Assembly: GCF_008923205.2 (NCBI RefSeq)
Contig: NZ_WBMS02000021.1
Span: 84,317 to 148,316, forward strand
Reading direction: 5' to 3'
DNA from: Actinomadura physcomitrii
Lineage (GTDB): Bacteria; Actinomycetota; Actinomycetes; Streptosporangiales; Streptosporangiaceae
Length of the DNA: 64,000 nt
Positions 43,061-52,046 of the stretch are shown piece after piece. A program made the translations under genes and the position numbers. Each line of letters starts with the position of its first letter. Position 1 is the stretch's first letter. The notes under the pieces are model-generated. The model searched no databases. It saw nothing but the letters and a program-made list of their open reading frames with translations, and had not been told where the DNA came from.

Positions 43061-46000
43061 ATGTCCCCGAAGCTCAGCGTCGTCGTCCCGTTCCACAACA
43101 CCGAGGAGTATCTGCGCGCGTGCCTGGAGTCGATCGCCGGGCAGTCACTGCGCGACCTCGAGGTGATCATGGTGGACGACGGGTCGGACGACAACGGCGC
43201 GGTGATCGCGAAGGAGATGTGCGACCGCGATCCGCGGTTCCGGCTGCTGGCGCGCGGCAACGAGGGGCCGGGGCCGTCCCGGAACGCGGGGGTGCGGCTG
43301 GCCAAGGGGGAGTACCTGGCGTTCGCCGACGCCGACGACGTCGTCGAGCGGGACGCCTACAGCAGGTTGGTCGGTTCGCTGGAGCGCACCGGGTCGGACA
43401 TGGCGTCCGGGAACGTCGAGCGGATGGACGCCGACCGGACGTGGCAGTCGGTGCTGCACAGCGGTGTGTTCACCGAGACCCGTTTGAAGACGCACGTGTC
43501 GTCGCATGGTTTGCTGATCCGCGACCGTACGCCGTGGAACAAGGTGTACCGGCGCTCGTTCTGGGACCGCGCGGAACTGGCGTTCCCCACCGGCTTCTAT
43601 GAGGACCCTCCGGTGACGGCGCGCGCGCACGCGCTGGCCGATTCCGTGGACGTGCTGAGCGACACCGTCTACTACTGGCGCAAGCGGCCGGGTTCCATCA
43701 CCGAGGACCGCTACGACTGGGGCAACCTCTGCCAGCGCCTGCGTTCCGCGCGCGTGGTGCGGGAGGGACTGGCCTCCTATGCGCCGCAACTCGTCGCCAC
43801 CTACGACGAGCACGTGCTCATCGACATCGAGCTGCGCGTCGTCCTGGACGCCCTGCCCAGGACCGACGACGAGAACCGCGAGGAGCTCGTCGCCATGGGC
43901 GCGGCCCTCGCGGAGGGCGTCCACCCGCGCGTCGTCAGGAAGCTCCCGTCGATGACGCGGCTGCAACTGCACCTGCTGTGCCGCAAGAGGCTGCCCGAGC
44001 TGATGGACGTGCTCCGGTTCGTCCAGCTCGGCAAGCACAACGACACCGCGCGGGTGCGGCGCGGGCTGCGGCACCGCTGGTACGCCGAGTACCCGTTCTT
44101 CGAGGACGAGGAGCGCGGCGTCCCGCTGCACGTGTACGACGTGACCGACGAGCTGAAGCCGGCGGCGGCGATCGACCGGGCGACCTGGGTCGGCGGGCGG
44201 CTGCGCCTGGAGGGGCACGCCTACATCCGGCACCTGGACTCCTCCAGCGAGGACGGCTCCCGGATCCGGCTGTGGCTGCTCGCCTCCAACCGGCGCGGGC
44301 TGATACGGGTGCCGATCCGGCGGGTGCGGCGGCCGGACGTGACGGCGCGGACGCGGCAGTCGGTGGTGTCCTACGACTGGTCGGGGTTCGTCGCGGAGAT
44401 CGACCCGGCCGCGCTGCGGATCTTCGGCCGGTGGCGGGACGTCGACTGGATCCCGTGCGTGGAGATCGTCAACCGGGGGCTGCGGCGGCGCCGGACGTTC
44501 GCCAACCCGCGGCCGAGCGCCCGGCAGTGGCCGGACGACCGGGAGTGCGCGCCGGGCGTGCTGGTGCAGGGCGTGGCGGCCAAGCGCCGGTTCGTCGTGC
44601 AGGTGCGCCGGACGGAGGCGACGGTGGCCGGGTCGCACGTGGAGGGCGACGAGCTGTGGCTGGACGGCTGGAGCCGCACGCCGGTCGGTGCGGACGCGCG
44701 GGTCACCGCGGTGCCGAAGGCGGGGCGCGCCACGGTGGCGGGGAAAGTCGAGCCGGCCGAGGGCGCGGCGGACGGCTGGTACGGGTTCCGCGCGAAGCTG
44801 CCGGTCGGCGCGCTGGCGCGGCACCTCGGCGACTGGGAGATCACCCTGCCCGGCGGCGTCCGCCCGTACCTGGAGGAGGACGCGGCGGGCGCGGTGTACC
44901 CGGCGCCCTGCGGTGAGCTGGAGGTGGCGCGGACGCGGCGCAGCCAGGTCCGGGTCGTCGTGCGTGCCGGCGCGCCCGCGGTGGACCGGGTGTCGTGGTC
45001 GCCGGACGGGCTGCTGCGACTATCGGGGACCTGCGTCGACCCGGCGAGCCGTCCGGAGGCCCTGGTGCTGCGGCGGCGCCGGTCGTGCGAGGAGCACACG
45101 GTCGCGCTGCGCTGGGAGAGCGACCGGTTCACCGCGACGTTCGCGCCCGAGCGGATGCCGGTGCTGGGGCTGTCGCGCCCGCTGGTGTCCGGCCGCTGGG
45201 ACGTGTTCGCGTCGCTCGGCGAGGCCGAGCGGCCGGTGGTCGTCCGCCGGCACGCGCTGCGGACCCTGCCGGAGCCGACCGAGACGGGCCTGCACCGGGT
45301 CGACGTCCGCGTCTACAAGACCGATCAGCTCCAGCTCCACATCCAGACGGCCCTCGACGACGACGAGCGCGGCCCCTACGCGCAGGCGAGGATCCGGTCA
45401 GGGCACTACAGGCGGCACCTGAACCTGCCCGTACGGGACCTTGCCGTGTTCGACGCGTACAAGGGACGCCAGTACGCGTGCAACCCGCGCGGCATCTACG
45501 ACGAGCTTCGCCGCAGGGAACTGGACATCGACTGCGTGTGGGTCACGGAGAACGGCCAGTTCGGCAAGCCCGCCGGTGCGCGGACCGTCCTGGCCGGTTC
45601 CCGCGAGCATTACGAGGCTCTCGCCAGGGCGCGGTTCGTGTTCGGCAACTGGTCGCAGCAGGAGTGGTTCGCCAAGCGCGAGGACCAGACGTACGTACAG
45701 TGCTGGCATGGCACGCCGCTGAAGAAGCTCGGCTACGACGTCAAGAAGATGCCCTACAAGCGGACCGAGGGCATGGACTGGATGCGGCACGACGTGCCGC
45801 AGTGGGACGTGCTGCTGTCGCAGAACGCGTTCTCCGTGCCGCTGTTCCGGCGCGCGTTCGGCTACCAGGGCGAGATCCTGGAGAGCGGCTATCCGCGCAA
45901 CGACATCCTCTGCAGCCCGCACCGCGACGAGATGGCGACGGCGGTACGGCGGCGCCTGGGCATCCCCGAGGGTAAACGGGTCGTGCTGTACGCGCCGACG

Positions 46001-46507
46001 TGGCGCGACGACTTCCACTTCGCCATCGGCAAGCGGGCGTTCCGCCTCGAACTGGACGTCGAGCGGTTCCGCAGGGCGCTGGGCCGCGACCACGTGCTGC
46101 TGCTCCGCACCCACTACCTGGTGACGGACCGGCCGAAGTGGCGGCCCGGCGACTGCGTCATGGACGTGTCGGTCTACCCCGACATCTCCGAGCTGTTCCT
46201 GATCAGCGACGTGCTCGTCACCGACTACTCCTCGGCGATGTTCGACTTCGCCGTCACCGGCAGGCCGATGCTGTTCTACACCTACGACCTGGAGCGCTAC
46301 CGCGACCACGTGCGCGGCTTCTACTTCGACTTCGACGCCGAGGCGCCCGGGCCGCTGCTGCGCACGTCCAAGCAGGTCGTCGAGGCGCTCGCCGAGCCGG
46401 CGGCGATCGAGTCGGGGTACCGCGGCGCGCGCGCCGCGTTCGCCGCCCGGTACTGCCCGCACGACGACGGCCGGGCCGCCGCCCGCGTGCTCGACCGCGT
46501 GCTCTGA
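43061..46507 (+). CDS. Fused GT2 glycosyltransferase / CDP-glycerol glycerophosphotransferase (copy 1)
   Basis: A 1148-residue protein. Residues 1-230 are a GT2 glycosyltransferase (LSVVVPFHNTEEYLRACLES, MVDDGSDD, GPGPSRNAGVRLAKGEYLAF with the metal motif DADD). A helical and beta-rich middle follows (about 240-740). The C-terminal part (about 750-1148) is the TagF-like polymerase domain, with QCWHGTPLKKLGYDVKKMPY, ESGYPRND, VVLYAPTWRDD and TDYSSAMFDFAVTGRPMLFY. It would add glycerol-phosphate units and a sugar to a wall teichoic-type polymer on the inner membrane face. The ATG at 43061 has a perfect AGGAGG. It is followed 170 bp later by a paralogue. Confidence 0.9.
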   Translation: MSPKLSVVVPFHNTEEYLRACLESIAGQSLRDLEVIMVDDGSDDNGAVIAKEMCDRDPRFRLLARGNEGPGPSRNAGVRLAKGEYLAFADADDVVERDAYSRLVGSLERTGSDMASGNVERMDADRTWQSVLHSGVFTETRLKTHVSSHGLLIRDRTPWNKVYRRSFWDRAELAFPTGFYEDPPVTARAHALADSVDVLSDTVYYWRKRPGSITEDRYDWGNLCQRLRSARVVREGLASYAPQLVATYDEHVLIDIELRVVLDALPRTDDENREELVAMGAALAEGVHPRVVRKLPSMTRLQLHLLCRKRLPELMDVLRFVQLGKHNDTARVRRGLRHRWYAEYPFFEDEERGVPLHVYDVTDELKPAAAIDRATWVGGRLRLEGHAYIRHLDSSSEDGSRIRLWLLASNRRGLIRVPIRRVRRPDVTARTRQSVVSYDWSGFVAEIDPAALRIFGRWRDVDWIPCVEIVNRGLRRRRTFANPRPSARQWPDDRECAPGVLVQGVAAKRRFVVQVRRTEATVAGSHVEGDELWLDGWSRTPVGADARVTAVPKAGRATVAGKVEPAEGAADGWYGFRAKLPVGALARHLGDWEITLPGGVRPYLEEDAAGAVYPAPCGELEVARTRRSQVRVVVRAGAPAVDRVSWSPDGLLRLSGTCVDPASRPEALVLRRRRSCEEHTVALRWESDRFTATFAPERMPVLGLSRPLVSGRWDVFASLGEAERPVVVRRHALRTLPEPTETGLHRVDVRVYKTDQLQLHIQTALDDDERGPYAQARIRSGHYRRHLNLPVRDLAVFDAYKGRQYACNPRGIYDELRRRELDIDCVWVTENGQFGKPAGARTVLAGSREHYEALARARFVFGNWSQQEWFAKREDQTYVQCWHGTPLKKLGYDVKKMPYKRTEGMDWMRHDVPQWDVLLSQNAFSVPLFRRAFGYQGEILESGYPRNDILCSPHRDEMATAVRRRLGIPEGKRVVLYAPTWRDDFHFAIGKRAFRLELDVERFRRALGRDHVLLLRTHYLVTDRPKWRPGDCVMDVSVYPDISELFLISDVLVTDYSSAMFDFAVTGRPMLFYTYDLERYRDHVRGFYFDFDAEAPGPLLRTSKQVVEALAEPAAIESGYRGARAAFAARYCPHDDGRAAARVLDRVL

Positions 46508-46510
46508 CGT

Positions 46511-46585
46511 CCGCGCGGCGCCGTCCCGAGCGGCGCCGCGCGGATCCGGCGCCCCGCGCGGTGCCGTCCCGAGCGGCACCCGCGC
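46511..46585 (+). terminator. Tandem hairpins between the two large polymerase genes
   Basis: The first stem (46511-46522 with 46532-46543, 12 bp) and a second, imperfect stem (46556-46565 with 46575-46585, one bulge) carry the same 9-base loop GTCCCGAGC. This is an apparent duplication of a terminator, directly after the stop of copy 1. Confidence 0.65.
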
Positions 46586-46677
46586 GCACCACACGTCCAC
46601 CCACACGCTCACCACCAGTCCTCACCACCGTGCCCGTCATCACTGCGCGCACCACCCCGCAAACCCCTGGAGATCCC

Positions 46678-49600
46678 GTGTCACCGAAGATCAGCGTCGT
46701 CGTACCGTTCCGCGCCGCCGGGGACCACCTCGCCGGATGCCTGGAGTCGCTGGCCGGGCAGACGCTGCGCGACCTCGAAGTGATCATGGTGGACGACGGG
46801 GCCGCGGACGGGGCCGCCGCCGTCGCCGAGGCGTTCGCGCGCCGCGACGGCCGGTTCGTGCTCGTCCCGCACACCGACCCGGCGGCGGGACAGGCCCGCG
46901 ACACCGGCGTCCGGCACGCCGCGGGCCGCTACCTCGCGTTCGTCGACGGCGAGGACGCGGTCCCGCCCTACGCCTACGAGCTGCTGGTGGCGACGCTGGA
47001 ATCGACCGGGTCCGACATCGCCGGCGGCAACGTCATGTGCCTCGACGACGAGGGCGTATGGCAGTCGTGGCTGCACGCGGAGCCCTACGCCGCGACGGTC
47101 CGCTCCACGCACGTCTCCCACCAGCCGAGCCTGCTGCAGGACCGGACGGTGTGGAACAAGGTGTTCCGCCGCTCGTTCTGGGAGGCGCACCAGTTCGAGT
47201 TCCCCGCGATGCAGTACGGGGACCTGACCGTGGCGATGGAGACCCACGTCCTCGCCACGTCCGTCGACGTCCTCGACGCCACCGTCTACTTCTGGCGCCA
47301 CCACCCGGGCGCCTACGACCGGGAACGGCAGGAGCTCGGCGACATCATCGACCGCGTGGCCGCCCTGGGGATGGTGCGCCGCACCCTGCGCGACCGGGCG
47401 CCGGAGCTGCTGCCCGCCCACGACATGTACGCGCTGGACCTGGACGTCCGCGCGCTCGTGCACGCGCTGCCCGCCGCGTCCGAGCAGGAGCGCCGCCGGC
47501 TGGTCGGCCTCGGCGCGGAGATCGTCGCGGAGGCCGACCCGGCCGCCGCGTCCGGGCTGGAGGCGATCAAGCGGCTGGAGCTGCACCTGCTCGGCGAGCG
47601 GATGCTGCCGGAGCTGCTCGAGGTGCTGCGGTTCGAGGAGGGCGGCCTCGACGAGGTCCCGCTCGTCGCGAAGGGCCGGTTCCGGCAGCGCTGGTACGCC
47701 CGCTACCCGTTCTTCGGCGACCCGCACCGCGGCGTCCCCGACGAGGTGTACGACGTCACCGACGAGGTCGAGCTGTGGACGCGGGTGGAGCGGGCCGGCT
47801 GGGACGGGGACGTCCTCACGATCGAGGGGTTCGCGCACTTCGCCCGCCTCGACGTGTCGTCGGCGCACGACTCGCGGATCCGGATGTGGCTGCGCGACGC
47901 CCGGACGGGCCGGGAGGTCCGCCTCGACGTGCAGCGGACCCGCTGCCCCGAGGCCACGGCCCGCTCCGGGCAGGCGCTGGTGTCCTACGAGTGGTCCGGG
48001 TTCGCCGTCCGGGTCGACCCGGAGGCGCTGCGCGACGGCGAGGAGTGGCGCACCGCCGCGTGGGAGCTGTACGCCGAGGTGACGACGGCGGGGCACAAGG
48101 CCGTCCGGCGGGTCACCGCGGCGGCGCCGCGGGTGCGGTGGACGGCCGCGCGGCAGCCCGCCGAGCACGTCGCGGTCCAGCCGGCGGACGGCGACGACGG
48201 GTTCGTCGTGCACGTCAAGGCCTCCCGCGCGGTGCTCACCGGGTTCCGCCGGACGGGCGATGTGCTGGAGCTGACCGGATGGACGAACCGGGCCCTCGGC
48301 GCCGGCGCGGCGATCATGGCGGCGCGGCGGCACGGCGGGACCGAGGTGTTCGGCGACGTCACGGTCCGCCCGGCGGCGGTGACGCCGGCGGCCGAGGGGA
48401 CCGGGTTCAGCTTCACCGCGGCGCTGCCGCTGGACGGCCTGCTGTCGATCCCCGACGCACTCGGTGGCGACGCCGGCGCCGAAGCCCCTGACATCCCGGC
48501 CGACGGGGTCCCGGCCGTCACGCCGGGCCGCGCGCACCTGCTGGACGTCATCGACTGGGACATCCGGCTGAGCGGCGAGGGCGGCCCGCTCCGGATCACC
48601 ATGGCCGGGCACCTCGCCGAGGCCCGGTTCGCCTGGCGGGGCCGCGAGTTCGTCGTGACCCGCACCGCGTACGGAAACCTGCGCGGGATCGAGCGCTGCT
48701 TCCGTCCCGTGGTCACGCAGGCCGGCTGGGACGCCGAGGGCCGGCTCGCACTGACCGGCACCTATGCCGATCCCGAGGAGCGGCCCCGCCGCCTCGTGCT
48801 GCGCCGCAGCCGCTCGGGCGAGACGCACGAGGTGCCGCTGATCTGGGAGGAGGACCGGTTCACGGCCGCGTTCACGCCCGCGCGCCTGCCGGTGTTCGGG
48901 ACGGACCTGCCGCTCGCCGAGGGAGCCTGGGACCTGCTCGCGCCCACCCGGTCCGGGGAGGTCGCCGTCGTCGCCGAGCGCGCCGGGATCCCCGCGCTGC
49001 CCGAATGGCGGCGCGTCGGGGCGCACGAGTTCGAGGTCGGCGTCCACCAGACCGACGCGGTGCGGATCCACAGCCGTCCCGCCCTGTCGGAGGACGAGCG
49101 CGGACGGCACGCGCAGCGGCTCCTGCAGCAGAACGACTACCCCGTCTACCTGCGCAGCCCCCTGTCGGACACGGTGGTGTTCGACAGCTGCGACGCGTCC
49201 CGGTACAGCTGCAACCCGCGCGCGCTCTACGAGGAGCTCGCCAAGCGCAGGCCCGACCTCGAATGCGTATGGGTCTCGCAGGACGGCCAGTTCGCCGTCG
49301 AGGGCGAGGCGCGGACCGTCCAGGCGGGGACACGCGAGCACTACCGGACGCTCGCGCGCGCACGGTACGTCGTCACGAACTACGGGGCGCCGTACTGGTT
49401 CGCCAAGCGGCCGGGACAGACGTACCTGCAGACGTGGCACGGCACCCCGCTGAAGCGGCTCGGCTACGACCTGAAGGACATGCCCTACCGGCGCACCGAG
49501 AAGCTCGACTGGATCCAGCGCGAGGTGCCCCGGTGGGACTACCTCCTCTCGCCCAGCCCCTTCGCCACGGAGGTGATGCGGCACGCGTTCCGTTACGGCG

Positions 49601-50244
49601 GCGAGGTCCTGGAGACCGGGTACCCGCGCAACGACGTCCTGAGCGCCCCCGAATGGCAGCGCGTAGGGGCGGACATCCGCAAGCGCCTCGGCATCCCCGA
49701 AGGCAAGAAGGTGGTGCTGTACGCGCCGACCTGGCGGGACGACGAGCACCACGCTCCGGACCGGCGCGGCTTCCATCTGGAGCTCGATGTGGAGACCATG
49801 CGGCGCGCGCTCGGGGACGACCACGTCCTGCTCCTGCGCGCGCACCACCTCATCACGGACCGCGCTCATGTCGCGTCCGACGACTTCGTCATCGACGTCA
49901 CGCGCTACCCCGACATCGCCGACCTCTACATGGCGTCCGACGTCCTGGTGACGGACTACTCGTCGGCGATGTTCGACTACGCCGTCCTAGGGCGCCCGAT
50001 GGTCTTCTATACCTACGACCTGGAGCGCTACCGCGACCACGTCCGCGGCTTCTACCTGGACCTGGAGGCGGAGGCCCCGGGGCCGCTGGTCGCGACGTCG
50101 GAGGACGTCGCCGAGGCGGTCCGCGAGGCGCCCGGCCTGGAGGACGAGTACAGCGGCCGGTACGACGACTTCTTCGTCAAGTACTGCCCGCACGACGACG
50201 GCGACGCCTCCGCCCGAGTCATCGACCACGTCTTCCCCCGTTGA
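46678..50244 (+). CDS. Fused GT2 / CDP-glycerol glycerophosphotransferase (copy 2, degenerate GT2)
   Basis: An 1188-residue paralogue of the preceding gene, aligned over its whole length (both start MSPK-SVVVPF). The C-terminal polymerase domain is intact (QTWHGTPLKRLGYDLKDMPY, ETGYPRND, VVLYAPTWRDD, TDYSSAMFDYAVLGRPMVFY). The GT2 module is altered: the metal motif DADD of copy 1 is DGED here, and the nucleotide-site SRNAG is ARDTG. It may have lost or changed sugar transfer. A middle insertion (about residues 590-640) adds ~40 residues. The GTG at 46678 has GGAG 6 bp upstream. Confidence 0.9.
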   Translation: MSPKISVVVPFRAAGDHLAGCLESLAGQTLRDLEVIMVDDGAADGAAAVAEAFARRDGRFVLVPHTDPAAGQARDTGVRHAAGRYLAFVDGEDAVPPYAYELLVATLESTGSDIAGGNVMCLDDEGVWQSWLHAEPYAATVRSTHVSHQPSLLQDRTVWNKVFRRSFWEAHQFEFPAMQYGDLTVAMETHVLATSVDVLDATVYFWRHHPGAYDRERQELGDIIDRVAALGMVRRTLRDRAPELLPAHDMYALDLDVRALVHALPAASEQERRRLVGLGAEIVAEADPAAASGLEAIKRLELHLLGERMLPELLEVLRFEEGGLDEVPLVAKGRFRQRWYARYPFFGDPHRGVPDEVYDVTDEVELWTRVERAGWDGDVLTIEGFAHFARLDVSSAHDSRIRMWLRDARTGREVRLDVQRTRCPEATARSGQALVSYEWSGFAVRVDPEALRDGEEWRTAAWELYAEVTTAGHKAVRRVTAAAPRVRWTAARQPAEHVAVQPADGDDGFVVHVKASRAVLTGFRRTGDVLELTGWTNRALGAGAAIMAARRHGGTEVFGDVTVRPAAVTPAAEGTGFSFTAALPLDGLLSIPDALGGDAGAEAPDIPADGVPAVTPGRAHLLDVIDWDIRLSGEGGPLRITMAGHLAEARFAWRGREFVVTRTAYGNLRGIERCFRPVVTQAGWDAEGRLALTGTYADPEERPRRLVLRRSRSGETHEVPLIWEEDRFTAAFTPARLPVFGTDLPLAEGAWDLLAPTRSGEVAVVAERAGIPALPEWRRVGAHEFEVGVHQTDAVRIHSRPALSEDERGRHAQRLLQQNDYPVYLRSPLSDTVVFDSCDASRYSCNPRALYEELAKRRPDLECVWVSQDGQFAVEGEARTVQAGTREHYRTLARARYVVTNYGAPYWFAKRPGQTYLQTWHGTPLKRLGYDLKDMPYRRTEKLDWIQREVPRWDYLLSPSPFATEVMRHAFRYGGEVLETGYPRNDVLSAPEWQRVGADIRKRLGIPEGKKVVLYAPTWRDDEHHAPDRRGFHLELDVETMRRALGDDHVLLLRAHHLITDRAHVASDDFVIDVTRYPDIADLYMASDVLVTDYSSAMFDYAVLGRPMVFYTYDLERYRDHVRGFYLDLEAEAPGPLVATSEDVAEAVREAPGLEDEYSGRYDDFFVKYCPHDDGDASARVIDHVFPR

Positions 50245-50297
50245 CTTGCGGCGAGTCGTCGTTATCGCCGGCCGCATAACGACGACTCGCCGCAAGT
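50244..50297. terminator. 22-bp perfect stem-loop terminator
   Basis: 50244-50265 pairs exactly with 50276-50297 around a 10-base loop containing GCCGGC. The stem begins on the last base of the copy 2 stop codon and ends 14 bp before the stop of the convergent methyltransferase, so it can serve both. Confidence 0.85.
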
Positions 50298-50310
50298 GAA
50301 CGCGGTTCGG

Positions 50311-51012
50311 TCAGCCGGGGCGGCGGCAGCGGGCGAACAGCCAGGTGCCCGGCCACGACCACAGCGGCAGCCGCCGCTCCAGCGCCATCGACAGCCGCAG
50401 GGCCTCGTTCGCGGCCGGGTGCAGCGGAGCGAGGTCCTCGCGGCGCGTCATCCGGTGCCGGAGCCGGCGCAGGACGGGACGCAGCAGCACGCCGCGGCTC
50501 CACAGCCGATCCACCAGCAGGCCGGCGCCTTCGAGGAGCTCGGCGAAGGCGCCGCGGGCGTAGCGGCGGACGCGCCCGAGCGCGACGTCGTGCGCCGACC
50601 ACAGGCCCATGTCGCACGGGACGGACACCAGCGCCGTCCCGCCCGGCCTCAGCACCCGGACGATCTCGGCGGCGGCGCGCCGGTCGTCCTCGATGTGCGC
50701 CAGGACGTCCATCGCCAGCGCCAGGTCGTACGCGCCGCCGGGGAGCGGGAGGTAGCGGGCGTCGCCCTCGTAGGCCTCGACGCCTTGCGCGCGCGCGAGC
50801 GCGACCGCCTCCGGGTTCAGGTCGATCGCGGTCGCCCGCCAGCCGTGCCCGGACAGCATCCGCGCGTCCGCGCCCGCTCCGGCGCCGATGTCGACGGCCG
50901 CGCCGGGCACGCTGAACCGCAGCAGCTCGCCGGAGACGATCGCGCGCCGTTCCCGGTACCACCAGTTGTCGTCGCCGATGCGCGCGATCCGCTGCAGCTC
51001 GATCGTGTCCAC
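50311..51012 (-). CDS. Class I SAM-dependent methyltransferase
   Basis: A 233-residue Methyltransf_11-type enzyme. Motif I is AAVDIGAGAGADARML, the acidic loop is AIDLNPEAVALARAQGVEAY, then LALAMDVLAHIEDDRRAAAE and LRPGGTALVSVPCDMGLWSA. The segment GLWSAHDVALGRVRRYARGA is typical of methyltransferases found in cell-surface glycan clusters, so action on a lipid or glycan precursor made with the neighbouring polymerases is possible but not shown. It starts with ATG at 51012. Confidence 0.85.
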   Translation of the reverse strand: MDTIELQRIARIGDDNWWYRERRAIVSGELLRFSVPGAAVDIGAGAGADARMLSGHGWRATAIDLNPEAVALARAQGVEAYEGDARYLPLPGGAYDLALAMDVLAHIEDDRRAAAEIVRVLRPGGTALVSVPCDMGLWSAHDVALGRVRRYARGAFAELLEGAGLLVDRLWSRGVLLRPVLRRLRHRMTRREDLAPLHPAANEALRLSMALERRLPLWSWPGTWLFARCRRPG

Positions 51013-51114
51013 GGCACAAGGTCATGCCATCGCGGCGGCGCGTTCCACCGTCGTCGCCGATCGCATGCCGATCGTTGAACCGCGCTTGAACCGGCCCCGG
51101 GTCGCGGCGGGCCG

Positions 51115-51921
51115 TCAGCGCCTGCGGCGCCGCACCAGCCAGCGGATCACCAGCAGCAGTACGACGAGCCCGCCCGCCGCCGGGACGGCCCGCTTCACCA
51201 GCGACGGCCCCGCGACCTCCAGCAGGTCGATCGCGTCGTCGTCATCGCGCGCGAGCCGCAGCGGCGGCCGCTCGGACGGCGCCGGGGGCTGCGGCGGCGC
51301 GGCCGGAACGGGCTGCGCCACCTCCGCCTTGGCCGGTTCCGGCTCCGCGGCCTTCTCCGGCTTCGCCTCCTCGGCGGGGCTCTCCGGCTCCGGCATGGCC
51401 TCCTGCACGGGCGCCGCAGCGGACGCGGGCTCGGGCTCGGGCTCGGCGGCCGGCGCCTCGGGCTCGGCCGGCGACTCCAGCTCCGCCGCGAGCGCCTTCG
51501 CGAACCGGGCGATGATCTTCGAGCCGACCTCGGACAGGATGTTGCGGCCGAACTGCGCGGGCCGCCCCGTCACGTTCAGCTTCGTGCGCACGGTCACCCG
51601 GGTCGTGCCGTCGTCCTGCGGATGCAGCTTCGCCTGCACGGTCGCCGACGCCGTGCCGGAGCCGCGCGCCTCCTTCGCCGCCGCCTCCATCGTGACGGTG
51701 CGGGACGACTCGTCCGCCGACACGATGCGCGCGGTGCCGCGGTAGGTGATGGTCATCGCGCCGACCTTCACCTTCATCCGGCCCGCGTACTCGTCGCCGT
51801 CGACCGAGTCGAGCGTCGCGCCCGGCATGCACGACGCGACGCGCTCCACGTCGAGCAGCACCGACCAGGCCCGATCCACCGGCACGGGGACGGTGAATTC
51901 GTGGTCGAGCTCCATGATCAT
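51115..51921 (-). CDS. coxG: CoxG-like SRPBCC protein with membrane tail
   Basis: A 268-residue protein. Residues 1-150 are a CoxG/SRPBCC domain (HEFTVPVPVDRAWSVLLDVE, VASCMPGATLD, YAGRMKVKVGAMTITYRGTA). A ~90-residue linker rich in Pro, Glu and Ala follows. A C-terminal membrane helix (AAGGLVVLLLVIRWLVRRRRR) ends in arginines. CoxG is reported to hold CO dehydrogenase at the membrane and to handle quinone. This tail would anchor the domain on the cytosolic face. It lies 125 bp downstream of coxM on the same strand, probably in one operon. ATG 51915 is an alternative start. Confidence 0.88.
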   Translation of the reverse strand: MIMELDHEFTVPVPVDRAWSVLLDVERVASCMPGATLDSVDGDEYAGRMKVKVGAMTITYRGTARIVSADESSRTVTMEAAAKEARGSGTASATVQAKLHPQDDGTTRVTVRTKLNVTGRPAQFGRNILSEVGSKIIARFAKALAAELESPAEPEAPAAEPEPEPASAAAPVQEAMPEPESPAEEAKPEKAAEPEPAKAEVAQPVPAAPPQPPAPSERPPLRLARDDDDAIDLLEVAGPSLVKRAVPAAGGLVVLLLVIRWLVRRRRR

Positions 51922-52046
51922 GGTCCTTATCGTCCGGTGTACTTCCTGGCGACCTTACGGCGATCATCCTGGCGCCGCCAGTGCGGGGTACCCGACGGGC
52001 AGGGGGCGGCCCGGGGACGGCCCGCGCCGCCCCCGGCCGTCCCTGT

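Noticed and set aside
43061..51012. Secondary metabolite cluster or novel defence island
   Set aside because: Genes fit cell-wall polymer synthesis; no nuclease, helicase, toxin or biosynthetic core was seen nearby.
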